Positions 1 to 8,372 of a DNA stretch of 58,425 nt are shown one piece after another. The stretch comes from Paenibacillus xylanilyticus (GTDB taxonomy: Bacteria; Bacillota; Bacilli; Paenibacillales; Paenibacillaceae): positions 1-58,425 of the forward strand of contig NZ_JABMCB010000165.1 in NCBI RefSeq assembly GCF_013359935.1, read 5' to 3'. The notes beneath the pieces are model-generated. The model saw only the letters and a list, made by a program, of their open reading frames with translations. It had not been told where the DNA came from and did not search any database. The first letter of the stretch is position 1; each line of letters begins with the position of its first letter. A program made the translations under genes and the position numbers.

Positions 1-141
1 ATTATAATAAAGTTGTGATACAAAAAGTTGAGTCAAAAGTGGAGGAAAACACGGTTTTTTAGCATGACTTTATTTATGAGGCCAGCGGTGGAATGCGGGT
101 TTGAGGGCTGTTTTTTAGCAGGAGTTTATTCATACTGAACA
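1..141 (-). mobile_element. End of a Tn7-like element (spaced-site, left-type); body lies left of the window
   Basis: Read on the minus strand from 141, this starts TGT, then 8 bp, then AATAAACTCCTGCTAAAAAA (130-111), with a second site AATAAAGTCATGCTAAAAAA at 74-55. Tn7 termini have the same layout: TGT, 8 bp, AATAAAGTC. The two sites are 56 bp apart, like the spaced sites of a Tn7 left end. The flank outside the terminus is TAGTAGGGA (142-150). The orientation puts the element body to the left. The terminus is exactly 141 bp from the window edge. Confidence 0.7.
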
Positions 142-295
142 TAGTAGGGACGAAAAAAGGAGAAAAGTTTATTTTCTCTTTTTTCTTTTGGGAAAAGGGT
201 ATAGGGAAAACCGACTTTGAACCCAATTAACCTGGCAGACAAATCTCTATTGAATGCAGTGTTACTTTACTTTTTTTTTTATAAACATGAGTTAC

Positions 296-324
296 TTGAC
301 ATTTATTATAAAAAGGTAAATAAT
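296..324 (+). promoter_or_regulatory. Sigma-A promoter for the 360-2210 gene pair
   Basis: TTGACA at 296-301 and AATAAT at 319-324 are separated by 17 bp, in a very AT-rich stretch about 35 bp before the first start codon. The rest of 142-359 shows no gene. Confidence 0.6.
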
Positions 325-359
325 ATATATATCAAATGGTATAGAGGTGGGGGTTGATT

Positions 360-1043
360 ATGAAGAGTTATTTAGCGAAGTGTATGCTTACAGATGAGCA
401 GAGATCTCTTATTGTAAGAGGGGTACAGGAAGGGAAAAATGAACATCAAAACATAAAAAGTCTACTAAGGAAATTCACTACGAATACATATGATCCCCGC
501 TTGCAATATGATTGCGTTAATACTCATGTAGAAGAAATAATCCTTAGCAATCCTCATACACAGATGAGAGTTTTAAAGAAAAAGGCTGGATTTCATCCAT
601 ATATCGTGATTCAGGATACAATAAGGAACATTTTTATACTTGTAGCAAAACTACCGAAGAACAAATATATCTACAATCCGAGCGGTTATCGAGGTGATTT
701 TGCTTCTTCGAATTTTGATCGCCTTTTGGAGATGGGAGCATCCAAAGAAGAACTGCTCGGTGATCTCACATATCAGACATCAATGGCGTTGGGTATTGAG
801 AATCAGCCTTTTGGGATTATCGTTAGCTACGACAGAGATAGTGACATTATTTTTGAGGGAGCTTTAAAACCTGATCAAGAGGGCTGGATCTACAAAGAAG
901 ATATTACGGATTCAATTATTGCTCATACGGTAGATGTCGTACCTGTAAACGTCTATAATTCGTCAAACATAGAGCCGAAACTTAAAGTACCTAACACAGA
1001 CAGTGAAATTGTTATTAAACTAAAAAGCAACGCTACATCGTAG
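360..1043 (+). CDS. Unrecognised 227-residue protein, partner of the ImmA-type metalloprotease
   Basis: I do not firmly recognise this family; a DUF5986-type protein is possible. The protein is soluble, with no signal peptide or membrane segment, and mixed alpha/beta in character. ATG 360 is preferred because GAGGTGGGGG lies just upstream; a TTG at 354 in the same frame is an alternative. It sits 30 bp before the XRE-ImmA gene and shares its promoter. That two-gene layout is common for toxin-antitoxin or phage-sensing modules in which a small gene precedes an XRE-ImmA protein, so it is a plausible substrate or partner of the protease. This role is inferred from context only. Confidence 0.55.
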   Translation: MKSYLAKCMLTDEQRSLIVRGVQEGKNEHQNIKSLLRKFTTNTYDPRLQYDCVNTHVEEIILSNPHTQMRVLKKKAGFHPYIVIQDTIRNIFILVAKLPKNKYIYNPSGYRGDFASSNFDRLLEMGASKEELLGDLTYQTSMALGIENQPFGIIVSYDRDSDIIFEGALKPDQEGWIYKEDITDSIIAHTVDVVPVNVYNSSNIEPKLKVPNTDSEIVIKLKSNATS

Positions 1044-1073
1044 AAGGATAACTTTTGATTAGGGGAAATAAAA

Positions 1074-2210
1074 ATGAAAGTAAGGGAAGAACAACAATTT
1101 AATCCCAAAAGATTAAGGGAGGCTCGATTAGTAAGAGGGTTATCGATAAGTAATCTTGCTGATGAAATAGGAGTATCGAAACAAGCGATATCACAATTTG
1201 AATTAGGTGATCACACGCCGAAGCCAGAAACAGTAATGGCTTTAATCAATACATTGAGATTTCCGAAAAGTTTTTTCTACCGTGAATTCAAGGAGCAATA
1301 CGTTGGTAATACATTTTTTCGTGCGAATGCAACGGCAACTAAAAAGAGCAAGGAAATACAATTAAATAAATCGCTGTTAGGTGGATATATTTTTGAGTAT
1401 GTTTCAGAGTATATTGAGTTCCCTGATTTGAACCTGCCAGATACATCGCAGAATATAAATTTAGAATGGGATAACGATTCTATTGAAAGTTTAGCTAAAC
1501 AAGTACGAGAATATTGGGGAATTGATGATAAGCCAATCACTAATATCGTTCATTTGTTAGAGAGAAATGGAATAATGGTCTTTTCTGTTGATACGGATAG
1601 TGAAAAGGTAGATGCATTTTGTCAACACCGCAAAGGCAGACCGTTTATTTTTCTTGGCAACGATAAGCAGTCAGCGTTCCGAAGGCAATTTGATGGTGCT
1701 CATGAATTAGGGCATGTTTTAATGCACAAATATATTCATAATCAAGATGTGCTAAGTCGAGAAGAGTTTAAGAATATGGAGAGTCAAGCGAATAGGTTTG
1801 CTTCAGCATTGTTAATGCCAGCAGAGGCTTTTGCTAAAACAATAAACTCAGTATCTTTGCTTCATTTCGTAGACTTAAAAAAATATTGGAATGTTTCTAT
1901 TGCCGCTATGTTATACAGATGTTTAGATTTAAAGCTAATTGATGAGAGTAAATATACCTCACTTGTTAAACAAATGTCCATGAAAAAGATGAGGACAAAA
2001 GAGCCACTCGATGATGTCTTTCCTCTACAGAAACCTGTAGTCTTTAGGAAGAGCATTTTATTGCTATTGGAGAACAAAATTAAAAATGAATTGCAGTTAA
2101 TACAGGAGATATCCGTACCACAAGAATATATTGAAATGCTCTGCAACCTTGATCAAGGCACTTTAAATCATAAAGAACCTGAACCCACCATTAGGTTGAT
2201 TAAGGGATAA
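1074..2210 (+). CDS. XRE-family regulator fused to ImmA/IrrE metallopeptidase
   Basis: 378 residues. Residues 9-68 form an XRE helix-turn-helix (SISNLADEIGVSKQAISQFE). The C-terminal half is an ImmA/IrrE (COG2856-type) zinc peptidase with HELGH at 210-214 and the downstream ESQANRFASALLMP helix that supplies the third ligand. Proteins of this family bind their own operator and cleave or sense a partner, as ICEBs1 ImmA cleaves ImmR, often in response to DNA damage or phage. The ribosome site AGGGG precedes the ATG. It is probably co-transcribed with the gene at 360. The catalytic motif is complete. Confidence 0.88.
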   Translation: MKVREEQQFNPKRLREARLVRGLSISNLADEIGVSKQAISQFELGDHTPKPETVMALINTLRFPKSFFYREFKEQYVGNTFFRANATATKKSKEIQLNKSLLGGYIFEYVSEYIEFPDLNLPDTSQNINLEWDNDSIESLAKQVREYWGIDDKPITNIVHLLERNGIMVFSVDTDSEKVDAFCQHRKGRPFIFLGNDKQSAFRRQFDGAHELGHVLMHKYIHNQDVLSREEFKNMESQANRFASALLMPAEAFAKTINSVSLLHFVDLKKYWNVSIAAMLYRCLDLKLIDESKYTSLVKQMSMKKMRTKEPLDDVFPLQKPVVFRKSILLLLENKIKNELQLIQEISVPQEYIEMLCNLDQGTLNHKEPEPTIRLIKG

Positions 2211-2224
2211 ATAATACTGAAGGG

Positions 2225-2256
2225 AAGCTCCAGTTTACAACTGAACGGAGCTTTTT
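2225..2256 (+). terminator. Intrinsic terminator after the XRE-ImmA gene
   Basis: AAGCTCC pairs with GGAGCTT across a loop that itself contains AGTT/AACT, followed by TTTTT. Confidence 0.7.
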
Positions 2257-2263
2257 ACATAAT

Positions 2264-2751
2264 ATGAAAGCGGGGGAATACATTACAGAACGTTACTTAG
2301 CAAAATTCGAGGACATATGGGATAAAAGTTTACTTGTTTTTGATACGAGTAGTATGCTTCGAATATATGAATGGCAACTTAATAAGGCTATTGAATTCAA
2401 AGACGTAGACGTTTTGAAGTTTAAAGTTGATAAGATAATATCTGGATCCCCCATCAGTTTAATTTAGAATTTCGAAAGTATGTTGGCTGGGTAGAGGCTG
2501 AAAATAAGTATGTAAAAATAATTGAAAGGATAGAAAATCAACCAATAAAATGGGCAAAAGTTCGAAAAATACTTGAGAGATGGGAAAGTAATGGGTTCGA
2601 AGAAGCGTTTAAGCTGAAAGTATTGGAAATGGACCAAGCCGACGAATTTCAGGTATCCACTCCTGATTTTCGCTCGGCTTTTCTTTACTCTTTTCCCCCG
2701 CCCCCAGTCTTCTTCAATCCCTTTCTCCTGCCTTTTCCCAAGCGATTTTAG
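2264..2751 (+). pseudogene. Frameshifted, truncated PIN-like domain protein
   Basis: The first frame (2264-2467) reads FEDIWDKSLLVFDTSSMLRIYEW, the N-terminal metal-binding strand of PIN-like (PIN_8 type) nucleases, where the Asp of VFDTS is the first catalytic acid. The reading then continues in another frame from about 2440 as WIPHQFNLEFRKYVGWVEAE, the next conserved block (W-x-P-x-x-x-x-x-E-F). One frameshift therefore separates the two halves. Homology-like sequence stops at about 2640, where the repeat of an old transposon end begins, so most of the C-terminal domain is gone. The product is not expected to be functional. Confidence 0.6.
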
Positions 2752-3198
2752 AAAGCAGGGCAAAGGGGATAGGAAGCCCCAAAACCCTCCATGCCTTCCT
2801 TCCCTTCCTACAAACCCTTACCCCAAAAGAGATTCTGCCACTTTCATGCAGTGCCTTTAGCTCGATCTTTTCCCCAATTTCTTTCCCGACCTGATGTGAT
2901 GATTGCAATCCTCCAGCGGCTGTTCCCAGGTATTTTCTCCGTCTTTTTCTCTGCTTTTTCCCTTTAACCCTTTGCCCTTAATCCCTGATTCTCTCCTGCT
3001 TTCAGCGGCAAACTTATTTTTCCTTTTCTCGGCTGTTTTTCCTCGATTTTTTTGTATTTTGGGCAGTGATTTTGCGGGCTTCAGTGGCAAACTTAAATTG
3101 CTTCGGGGATTAGGTGGAAGGGAGGCTGAATCGCTGGGAAGCCTTGTGGGGCGTGGGGGACTTGGAGGGGGAGTGGTAAACTTATTTGCAAGTCCACA
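2636..3198 (-). mobile_element. Remnant Tn7-like left-type end with three spaced transposase sites
   Basis: From 3198 leftwards on the minus strand: TGT, 8 bp, AAATAAGTTTACCAC (3187-3173). Sites of the same type lie at 3098-3084 and 3019-3005 (plus-strand consensus GYGGYAAACTTAWWT). Three spaced sites are typical of Tn7 left ends. The flank is TAGTAGGGAT (3199-3208). About 250 bp here matches the second copy at 4436-4675 with roughly three-quarters identity by eye. The site sequence differs from those at 1-141, so it comes from a related but distinct element. No credible gene lies in 2752-3422. Confidence 0.6.
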
Positions 3199-3422
3199 TA
3201 GTAGGGATTTCTAATTGTAATTCTCGTAATCTGGGAGTGATTTCGAGGTTGGGATTCGGGTGTAGGGGAAGAATTGTCTTCGTCAAATTATAGATGTAAT
3301 CAATCTATAATTATCAAATGATTAGAAATCGGTTACAGCCAATAAATTTGCTAAAACCATACTGCAAGTTTATGTGATATGATTCCTATGTGATTAACTC
3401 CAATATAGGGGGCTTTGATCGA

Positions 3423-3755
3423 ATGGTTATTAGTACAGTAGAATTGAAGTTTGCAGAAGAGTTTAAAAGGTTCTTAACAGGAACTTATGATAATCCCAGG
3501 GTAATTAGTGATTGTTTATCCAGATGCAGAAGAGTGCAAAAGTATGAGGGGGATCTTTGGGGACATTTTCAAACGGATAAAGGTCGTCTCCTTATAGGTC
3601 GATTAACTTATACACTTGATGATGTTAAGAATTGTGTGAATCCAATACACTCTATTCCAATTCAGGGATCGAACGGCTTTAAGTCCACTTATGATGGAAC
3701 ACAATCTTTAAGTCATGCTATTAGTAAGTACTTTGAATTTTTGAGTAGGTTTTAG
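3423..3755 (+). CDS. Hypothetical 110-residue protein
   Basis: Not recognised. The start ATG at 3423 has AGGGGG about 10 bp upstream; a GTG at 3390 in frame is less likely. The product is a small soluble alpha/beta protein containing RCRRVQKYEGDLWGHF. It lies between two transposon-end remnants with another small gene, so both are probably cargo of a lost element. Confidence 0.5.
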   Translation: MVISTVELKFAEEFKRFLTGTYDNPRVISDCLSRCRRVQKYEGDLWGHFQTDKGRLLIGRLTYTLDDVKNCVNPIHSIPIQGSNGFKSTYDGTQSLSHAISKYFEFLSRF

Positions 3756-3818
3756 TAAAGTATTTTATTTCAAGAAACTACAGAACGAGTTAATATTCAA
3801 TATAAGGTGGTTTTGATA

Positions 3819-4163
3819 ATGAACACCACGAATCAAATCATTAACACGTATAGTTCAAGAACAATACTTTTGAAAAAAAATGGCTATAATTATGATCCAC
3901 TTGTTAATGGGTGGAAATTCATGAGTGGCAACCGCAAGATCATACCTGATAAACTGGTAAGTAATCTTGAAATTTCATTTGTAGATTTTGAATTAGCAGT
4001 TAAAAATTTTGTTCCTCTTAAACAGAGAAGTAAATTCAAACAATATAGAACAGAAAATACGAAAAAGAAAAAAGAATCAATTGTGACAATTGATAAACTC
4101 GACCACAATGATGCACTGGATTATAGAGTATCTGGTGGTTTTGGAACAGGAAAGAGAAGGTAA
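3819..4163 (+). CDS. Hypothetical basic 114-residue protein
   Basis: Not recognised. ATG 3819 follows AAGGTGG with normal spacing. The C-terminal third is very basic (TENTKKKKES), which suggests nucleic-acid contact, but no domain can be named. It is 63 bp downstream of the previous gene and probably in the same transcript. A perfect palindrome CCCTCATGAGGG (4245-4256) lies just downstream. Confidence 0.45.
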   Translation: MNTTNQIINTYSSRTILLKKNGYNYDPLVNGWKFMSGNRKIIPDKLVSNLEISFVDFELAVKNFVPLKQRSKFKQYRTENTKKKKESIVTIDKLDHNDALDYRVSGGFGTGKRR

Positions 4164-4435
4164 GTGATAACAAGATGAGTTAATTTCAGGTGTTTTATAT
4201 TCCAGATTTTGCTCGGCTTTTTTGCGCTGGATCAGGGGGGTATGCCCTCATGAGGGATGCTATTCAGCAACGGCATGCGTTTTAATCAAATAAGTATATT
4301 TTCATTATAGTATCATAAATGTTTTGCCAACTGCATCTTACGATATACTTGTACGTTTGACATGGTTGTAGAACTGCATTTAAGTCTGCAACTCCGCACA
4401 TAAGGTTTGCCATTCATCACTTAAAGTTAACCACT

Positions 4436-4675
4436 AAGCCGACGAACTTCAAGTATCACTACCCTGATTTTCTCCCTGCTTTCAGCTCAAAATTATTTTC
4501 TTTATCTAAACTGATTTTCCCCGATTTTTGTGATTTCCTCGGTCATTTTGCGGAGTTCAGAGGCAACCTTAAATTGTTTTAGGGATTAGAGTAAGGGAGG
4601 TGGAATGGCTGGGAAGCCTTGTGGAATGTGGGAGATTTGGAGGGGGAGCGGGAAACATATTAACTTATGATCACA
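4436..4675 (-). mobile_element. Second remnant of the same left-type transposon end
   Basis: Diverged copy of 2636-3198 with about 330 bp deleted near the start (shared start AAGCCGACGAA, shared tail GGGAAGCCTTGTGG). Decayed transposase sites lie near 4493, 4559-4576 and 4649-4663, then ACA at 4673-4675 followed by GTAGGGATT. Nothing else is evident in 4164-4862 apart from the palindrome at 4245-4256. Confidence 0.5.
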
Positions 4676-4862
4676 GTAGGGATTACAAAATAGATTTTGA
4701 GATTTTGATAGATTTGTTTGAGCTGGGGAAAAAGTGATAGGCAGACATAGATTCAATTTAGCTTGTATTTAAAAATTGACGCTTACATTCTGTTTATAAC
4801 GATGAAACGGTATGGGTAATATTTCGTATGGAATGGACATATTGAGGAGAGGGGGATGTATT

Positions 4863-5649
4863 TTGAGTATTAGTAAATATCAAATAGAGTCTGATCAGGA
4901 ATTTCATTTAAGGGTGGCATATTATGAATGTTGGAATAGACTGATTTTAGCAATTGAACAATTAGATCGACAGGATCTTGAACATTTGTCCAATCCGTTT
5001 TTAGTTACAGCATTGCCTGCTTATAGAAAGGCAAATAAAAAAGTGCTGTTTGTAGGTCAAGAAACGAACGGTTGGGACTCATTTAAAACAACTTTAGATA
5101 CATTTAGGAGCCACGATGAGGAGGTGCGGCGGAAGAACAGTATTGATTTCTTACAATGGATGTATGAGGATTTACGATATCATCGTAGGTTCGATCATAC
5201 GGCGTTCTGGAAAGGTATGCGGAGGCTTTATCAGGCTTTTTCACCTGGAGAGGGTGACGATGGTTTTTTTACATACGGAATTAGTTAGGTTTGATTATGC
5301 GAATAAGAGACCAGCCCATGAAATTGAAGACTTACTCCAGCGTGAATATAACATCTTGCCGATGGAGATATCGGCTCTTTCGCCTGATATAGTTTTATTC
5401 TTGACGGGTCCTGATTACGATGAACGATTGAGAGAAACTTACCAAAGTGTTGGAGGATTGGGCAAGCCATTAAGCTTTGAATCTGTTAAGCATTTCAGTG
5501 CAAATGCATTGTCACGAGTAGTTCATCCCAAATTGCCATATCATACATACCGAACTTATCATCCGAATTACTCGTTATACTATAACGAGAAAAGCGTATT
5601 TAAGCCAATTGAAGATGCTTTACAAAAATTGATTTGCATTGGCAATTAA
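4863..5649 (+). pseudogene. Frameshifted protein resembling the uracil-DNA-glycosylase superfamily
   Basis: The first part (4863-5288; TTG start after AGGAGAGGGGG) contains KVLFVGQETNGWDSF. The second part, in another frame (about 5284-5649), contains LVRFDYANKRPAHEIE, SPDIVLFLTGPDYDERL and a late TYHPNY. The order glycine-rich strand, then SPDIVLFLTGP, then His near the C-terminus fits UDG-like folds, but the exact family is uncertain. The two frames join near 5284 (GGAATTAGTT), where a 2-base loss or 1-base gain would restore one protein of about 260 residues. Either the gene is dead or the base calls are wrong there. Confidence 0.45.
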
Positions 5650-5837
5650 TATATCTCCTCCTAAAAGCCGAGTCACCTCAGATAATGATCTGAAGTAACT
5701 TGGGTTATTTAATTTTCTCAAGGGAAACCTTTTTTCCTGTACCAAAGCTCAAACTTACTTGAACATTAAAGCGGTAGCAAGCCCTCTACAATCTGCGTAC
5801 AATCACAGTATCTATTACTAAGAAGGAGATGATTGAA

Positions 5838-5951
5838 GTGTACGGACATCAATTTCACCAGTTCCCGAATTCAATAAGGGTCGAACTTTATTCAATTCCT
5901 ACAAATTCCTTGTTAATACTAACTACACTCATATCAAGAGATGAAATGTGA
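5838..5951 (+). CDS. Possible 37-residue peptide
   Basis: GTG start with AGAAGGAG 8-14 bp upstream, which is its only support. It overlaps the 3' end of the opposite-strand gene by 23 bp. No homology is recognised. The surrounding 5650-5928 otherwise holds only a small hairpin (TCAGAT/ATCTGA, 5676-5691). Confidence 0.25.
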   Translation: MYGHQFHQFPNSIRVELYSIPTNSLLILTTLISRDEM

Positions 5952-6234
5952 CAATCCCCCTTACAATGGAGTGTAAATCCCTATGATTAAAGTTTGGCGT
6001 TTTATCCTCATTGTCATGATGAAACAGTAACTTCCCATCTTTCGAAATCCAATCATAGCTGTAGCCCACGTTGAGCTTCTCGGTGACACAAAGCTTGGTA
6101 TCGTCGATAAAAGTAATAGTTGCCCGCTGAATCCCCTCTGAACTCCGCTCTCTACTTCCGTCTATGTCCTCCACTAATTTAATGGCAGGGGCAAACTTCT
6201 TTGTTAAGACTTCAAGGTCGGTCAACATCTCCAA
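5929..6234 (-). CDS. TumE-like toxin (DUF6516 type)
   Basis: About 101 residues from a TTG at 6234 that has GAGGAG 10 bp upstream; the open frame continues to 6297 and beyond without an ATG. The segment ATITFIDDTKLCVTEKL, then YSYDWISKDGKLLFHHDNED and HRDLHSI, follows the DUF6516/TumE pattern (strand with an acidic residue, YSY-x-W, a K-L-L-F-x-x-D-N block, then His). TumE toxins normally pair with a TumA antitoxin, and no convincing antitoxin gene is adjacent. Family assignment comes from motif order only. Confidence 0.45.
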   Translation of the reverse strand: MEMLTDLEVLTKKFAPAIKLVEDIDGSRERSSEGIQRATITFIDDTKLCVTEKLNVGYSYDWISKDGKLLFHHDNEDKTPNFNHRDLHSIVRGIVTFHLLI

Positions 6235-6486
6235 ACTAACTTCACTCCTCTGTGTGATCGTTAGATCATGTATATTACCATTTTGAAGAAAAGGCAAGAT
6301 GGAGCTAAGATTATTTTCAATATGGTTACAAATGTAACGACATCGAGATTTTATTTGACGTAATCAAGTTGCTTGAGTATTGTCATACAAAGCGAGTCTG
6401 TAAAGATCGTATCTTAATGTGAAATGAGGAAAAGAATGTAATGGCTCTGGCAATCCTCAAGTCTTTTAGGAGCGGGGGCATAAACG

Positions 6487-7194
6487 ATGCATCTTCCAAA
6501 AGAATATTTGGATGATCTTTTAGTACGTATGACTCATCATTCATGTACATTAGAAAGTAACAATATCACGCTAAGTGAAGCTATTTCCATCCTACTTTAT
6601 CGAGTGATTCCTGGCAATATTTCAGTTCGTGAATTTTACGAAATAGAAAATCATCGGTTAGCTTTTAAGTTCATTTTTGATAATATCGATCAAGAACTTA
6701 CGATATCATTAATCCAAGACATTCATTCGATTCTAATGGATAGACTTCACCATGAACAAGGACAATTCAAATCAGAACATAATGCATTTGTAGGAGAGAA
6801 ACTCTCTACTGCCTCTCCAAAAGAAATACCGTCCCTTATGTATCAATGGGTTCAAGAGCTAAACAACCAGATTAAACAAGTGAAATCACCTGATGATATT
6901 ATTTTCTCAATCTGTTCCAGTCATATTGAATTTGAACGAATTCATCCATATGGGAATGGACGAACGGGTAGATTAATAATGATGCATCAGTTTTTGCAAA
7001 ATCAAATTTTGCCCCTTGTTATTATAAAAGAGCACAAGCAAGAGTATTTTCATTTTCTCGATAATCAAGATGCAGAAGGATTTGCTGTGTACGCTAAAGC
7101 AACTATAGATAAAGAGCAACAGCGATATAATGCATTCCTAAATTCTCTTTCCAAAGAGAGAGGTGGAGAGACTAATGGAAAAAAAGGAAGATAA
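6487..7194 (+). CDS. Fic-domain protein with a shortened catalytic motif
   Basis: 235 residues. It has an N-terminal inhibitory-helix motif (S19-C-T-L-E23-S-N25, of the S/T-xxx-E-G/N type), the flap GQFKSEHNAFVG, and a Fic core H153-P-Y-G-N-G-R-T-G-R162. Canonical Fic motifs are HPF-x-D/E-GNGR-xx-R. Here two residues are absent between the aromatic and GNGR, including the acidic residue that holds the metal. Fic enzymes usually AMPylate protein Tyr, Ser or Thr. Without the Asp/Glu, activity may be lost or changed. The gene starts a four-gene run to 7847 with overlaps. Confidence 0.8.
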   Translation: MHLPKEYLDDLLVRMTHHSCTLESNNITLSEAISILLYRVIPGNISVREFYEIENHRLAFKFIFDNIDQELTISLIQDIHSILMDRLHHEQGQFKSEHNAFVGEKLSTASPKEIPSLMYQWVQELNNQIKQVKSPDDIIFSICSSHIEFERIHPYGNGRTGRLIMMHQFLQNQILPLVIIKEHKQEYFHFLDNQDAEGFAVYAKATIDKEQQRYNAFLNSLSKERGGETNGKKGR

Positions 7195-7282
7195 TTTTGA
7201 CGATGATTTCGATGATAGTATATATGCGGTCCCAAGACCGAAGTGCCTGCCGCAATACAGCATACGCAGAATTGCACAGTAG
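7175..7282 (+). CDS. Acidic 35-residue peptide in the Fic cassette
   Basis: ATG 7175 follows AGGTGGAG inside the 3' end of the Fic gene and overlaps it by 20 bp. The N-terminal half is strongly acidic (DNFDDDFDDS). The stop at 7280-7282 abuts the next ATG. Tight coupling and a good ribosome site support translation. Function is unknown; an acidic mimic or antitoxin-like role is only a guess. Confidence 0.5.
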   Translation: MEKKEDNFDDDFDDSIYAVPRPKCLPQYSIRRIAQ

Positions 7283-7504
7283 ATGGAGAAATATAAGATA
7301 GGAGGTCCGTTAAGTGAAGATGAGTTGAAACAATTCATGATTGAGCCGAGCGGATTTATTTGCAGACAAGTCAAGACGACGACAATTATAGCTTCTCACT
7401 TATCCATATCTGGCTTAAAGGTAGATATGTCGTCCTTGAAGAAACATGAAAGTAGGAAGAAACGGGATACTGAATATAAGGAGAGGAGCGATGTCTATGG
7501 TTAA
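7283..7504 (+). CDS. Hypothetical 73-residue protein in the Fic cassette
   Basis: Starts directly after the previous stop and ends 14 bp inside the next gene, an arrangement typical of translational coupling. It has a basic C-terminus (HESRKKRDTEYKER). No known domain is recognised. Confidence 0.5.
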   Translation: MEKYKIGGPLSEDELKQFMIEPSGFICRQVKTTTIIASHLSISGLKVDMSSLKKHESRKKRDTEYKERSDVYG

Positions 7505-7847
7505 TTATTATGATCATCAGCAAACCGTTAAAGAGTGCCTATTAGCATTTATGCGGCAAAAGGGTTACTCAAGGTTAACGTTTTCAGAATTAACGAATAT
7601 ACCCAGGAGAGCTATTAATCAACTAATGCTTCAGGGCGGGGAAAATATAGATAAATCGGAATACAATGCTTATATTGTGCAGATCAATCAAACATTTAAT
7701 TTTGCTGAGGACTACTTACTAACAACGAGAGAAGGTGTAAAGTCGTCGACAATTTCTTCGCTAAAAAGCGAAAGAAGCCCAGAAGCAGAAGAGGCGCATT
7801 TTGGACTGGAATGCATCTTGGACATCTATTCGATGTATATCAAATGA
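7491..7847 (+). CDS. Small putative helix-turn-helix protein
   Basis: 118 residues from ATG 7491 (AAGGAGAGG upstream). YSRLTFSELTNIPRRAINQLM (residues about 22-42) looks like a helix-turn-helix. The rest is predicted helical. As last gene of the Fic cassette it could be its regulator or antitoxin. This rests on position and a weak motif. Confidence 0.5.
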   Translation: MSMVNYYDHQQTVKECLLAFMRQKGYSRLTFSELTNIPRRAINQLMLQGGENIDKSEYNAYIVQINQTFNFAEDYLLTTREGVKSSTISSLKSERSPEAEEAHFGLECILDIYSMYIK

Positions 7848-7889
7848 GTATTACGTAAATCTTTGATTGTTAGGGATGTGCCCGATTAA

Positions 7890-8087
7890 ATGCTGAGAGA
7901 AGCACTATCAAAATGTATCTGCGGTGAGCAATCATTTCTGTACTTCGTTAATGAGCGTGGTAGGGTTGGCAAAATAATAATTACCGTGATTGAAGTTCCC
8001 CTTTATATTTGCTCTAAATGTGGTGAGCAATTTTCAAACGGTCCCGACAATATTCGCTTTGCAAAACAAGTAAAAGAGGCGGTGTAA
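7890..8087 (+). CDS. YgiT-type zinc-finger protein
   Basis: 65 residues with C-x-C near residue 9 and ICSKCGEQFSNGPD at about 46, preceded by VIEVPLYI. This is the MqsA N-terminal/YgiT zinc-finger signature. Such proteins are commonly antitoxins or regulators; the C-terminal DNA-binding half of MqsA is missing. It ends next to a frameshifted small gene. Confidence 0.7.
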   Translation: MLREALSKCICGEQSFLYFVNERGRVGKIIITVIEVPLYICSKCGEQFSNGPDNIRFAKQVKEAV

Positions 8088-8088
8088 A

Positions 8089-8184
8089 TGGGAATAAAAA
8101 AGATACAGTTTTAAAGATGTGAGAAAAGCAGAAGCCAAGGGGTTTACGATGGGAGGTTGGGATGCCCGAATTTCACATGGCTGA
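8089..8184 (+). pseudogene. Short gene with a frameshift in a run of six A
   Basis: ATG 8089 reads 8 codons to a stop. Removing one A from the A6 run gives an uninterrupted 31-residue frame ending KAEAKGFTMGGWDARISHG, which looks coding. It is either a decayed gene or slippery-tract variation. Confidence 0.35.
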
Positions 8185-8215
8185 GGACTCGCTGAGGCGG
8201 GTCCTTTGTCTTTTT
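8184..8215 (+). terminator. Strong intrinsic terminator
   Basis: Nine-base-pair stem AGGACTCGC/GCGGGTCCT with a TGAG loop, then TTGTCTTTTT. It ends the Fic-YgiT run. Confidence 0.8.
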
Positions 8216-8372
8216 GATATCACGTTGGAAGTGGGTTTTGTTCACCAATTCGTTAAAAAAACATAAAAAAAGCGTGTGAAAAGAAACCACTGATACATGC
8301 CTGTACAAACCATAAATGTGGATATATAATTCGTTCATAACGTCAGGTATTACATAGAATGGAGAGCTTTGT

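Noticed and set aside
2903..3214. 103-codon forward open frame
   Set aside because: Low-complexity Ser/Phe/Leu/Gly reading of the repeat at a transposon end; no ribosome site.
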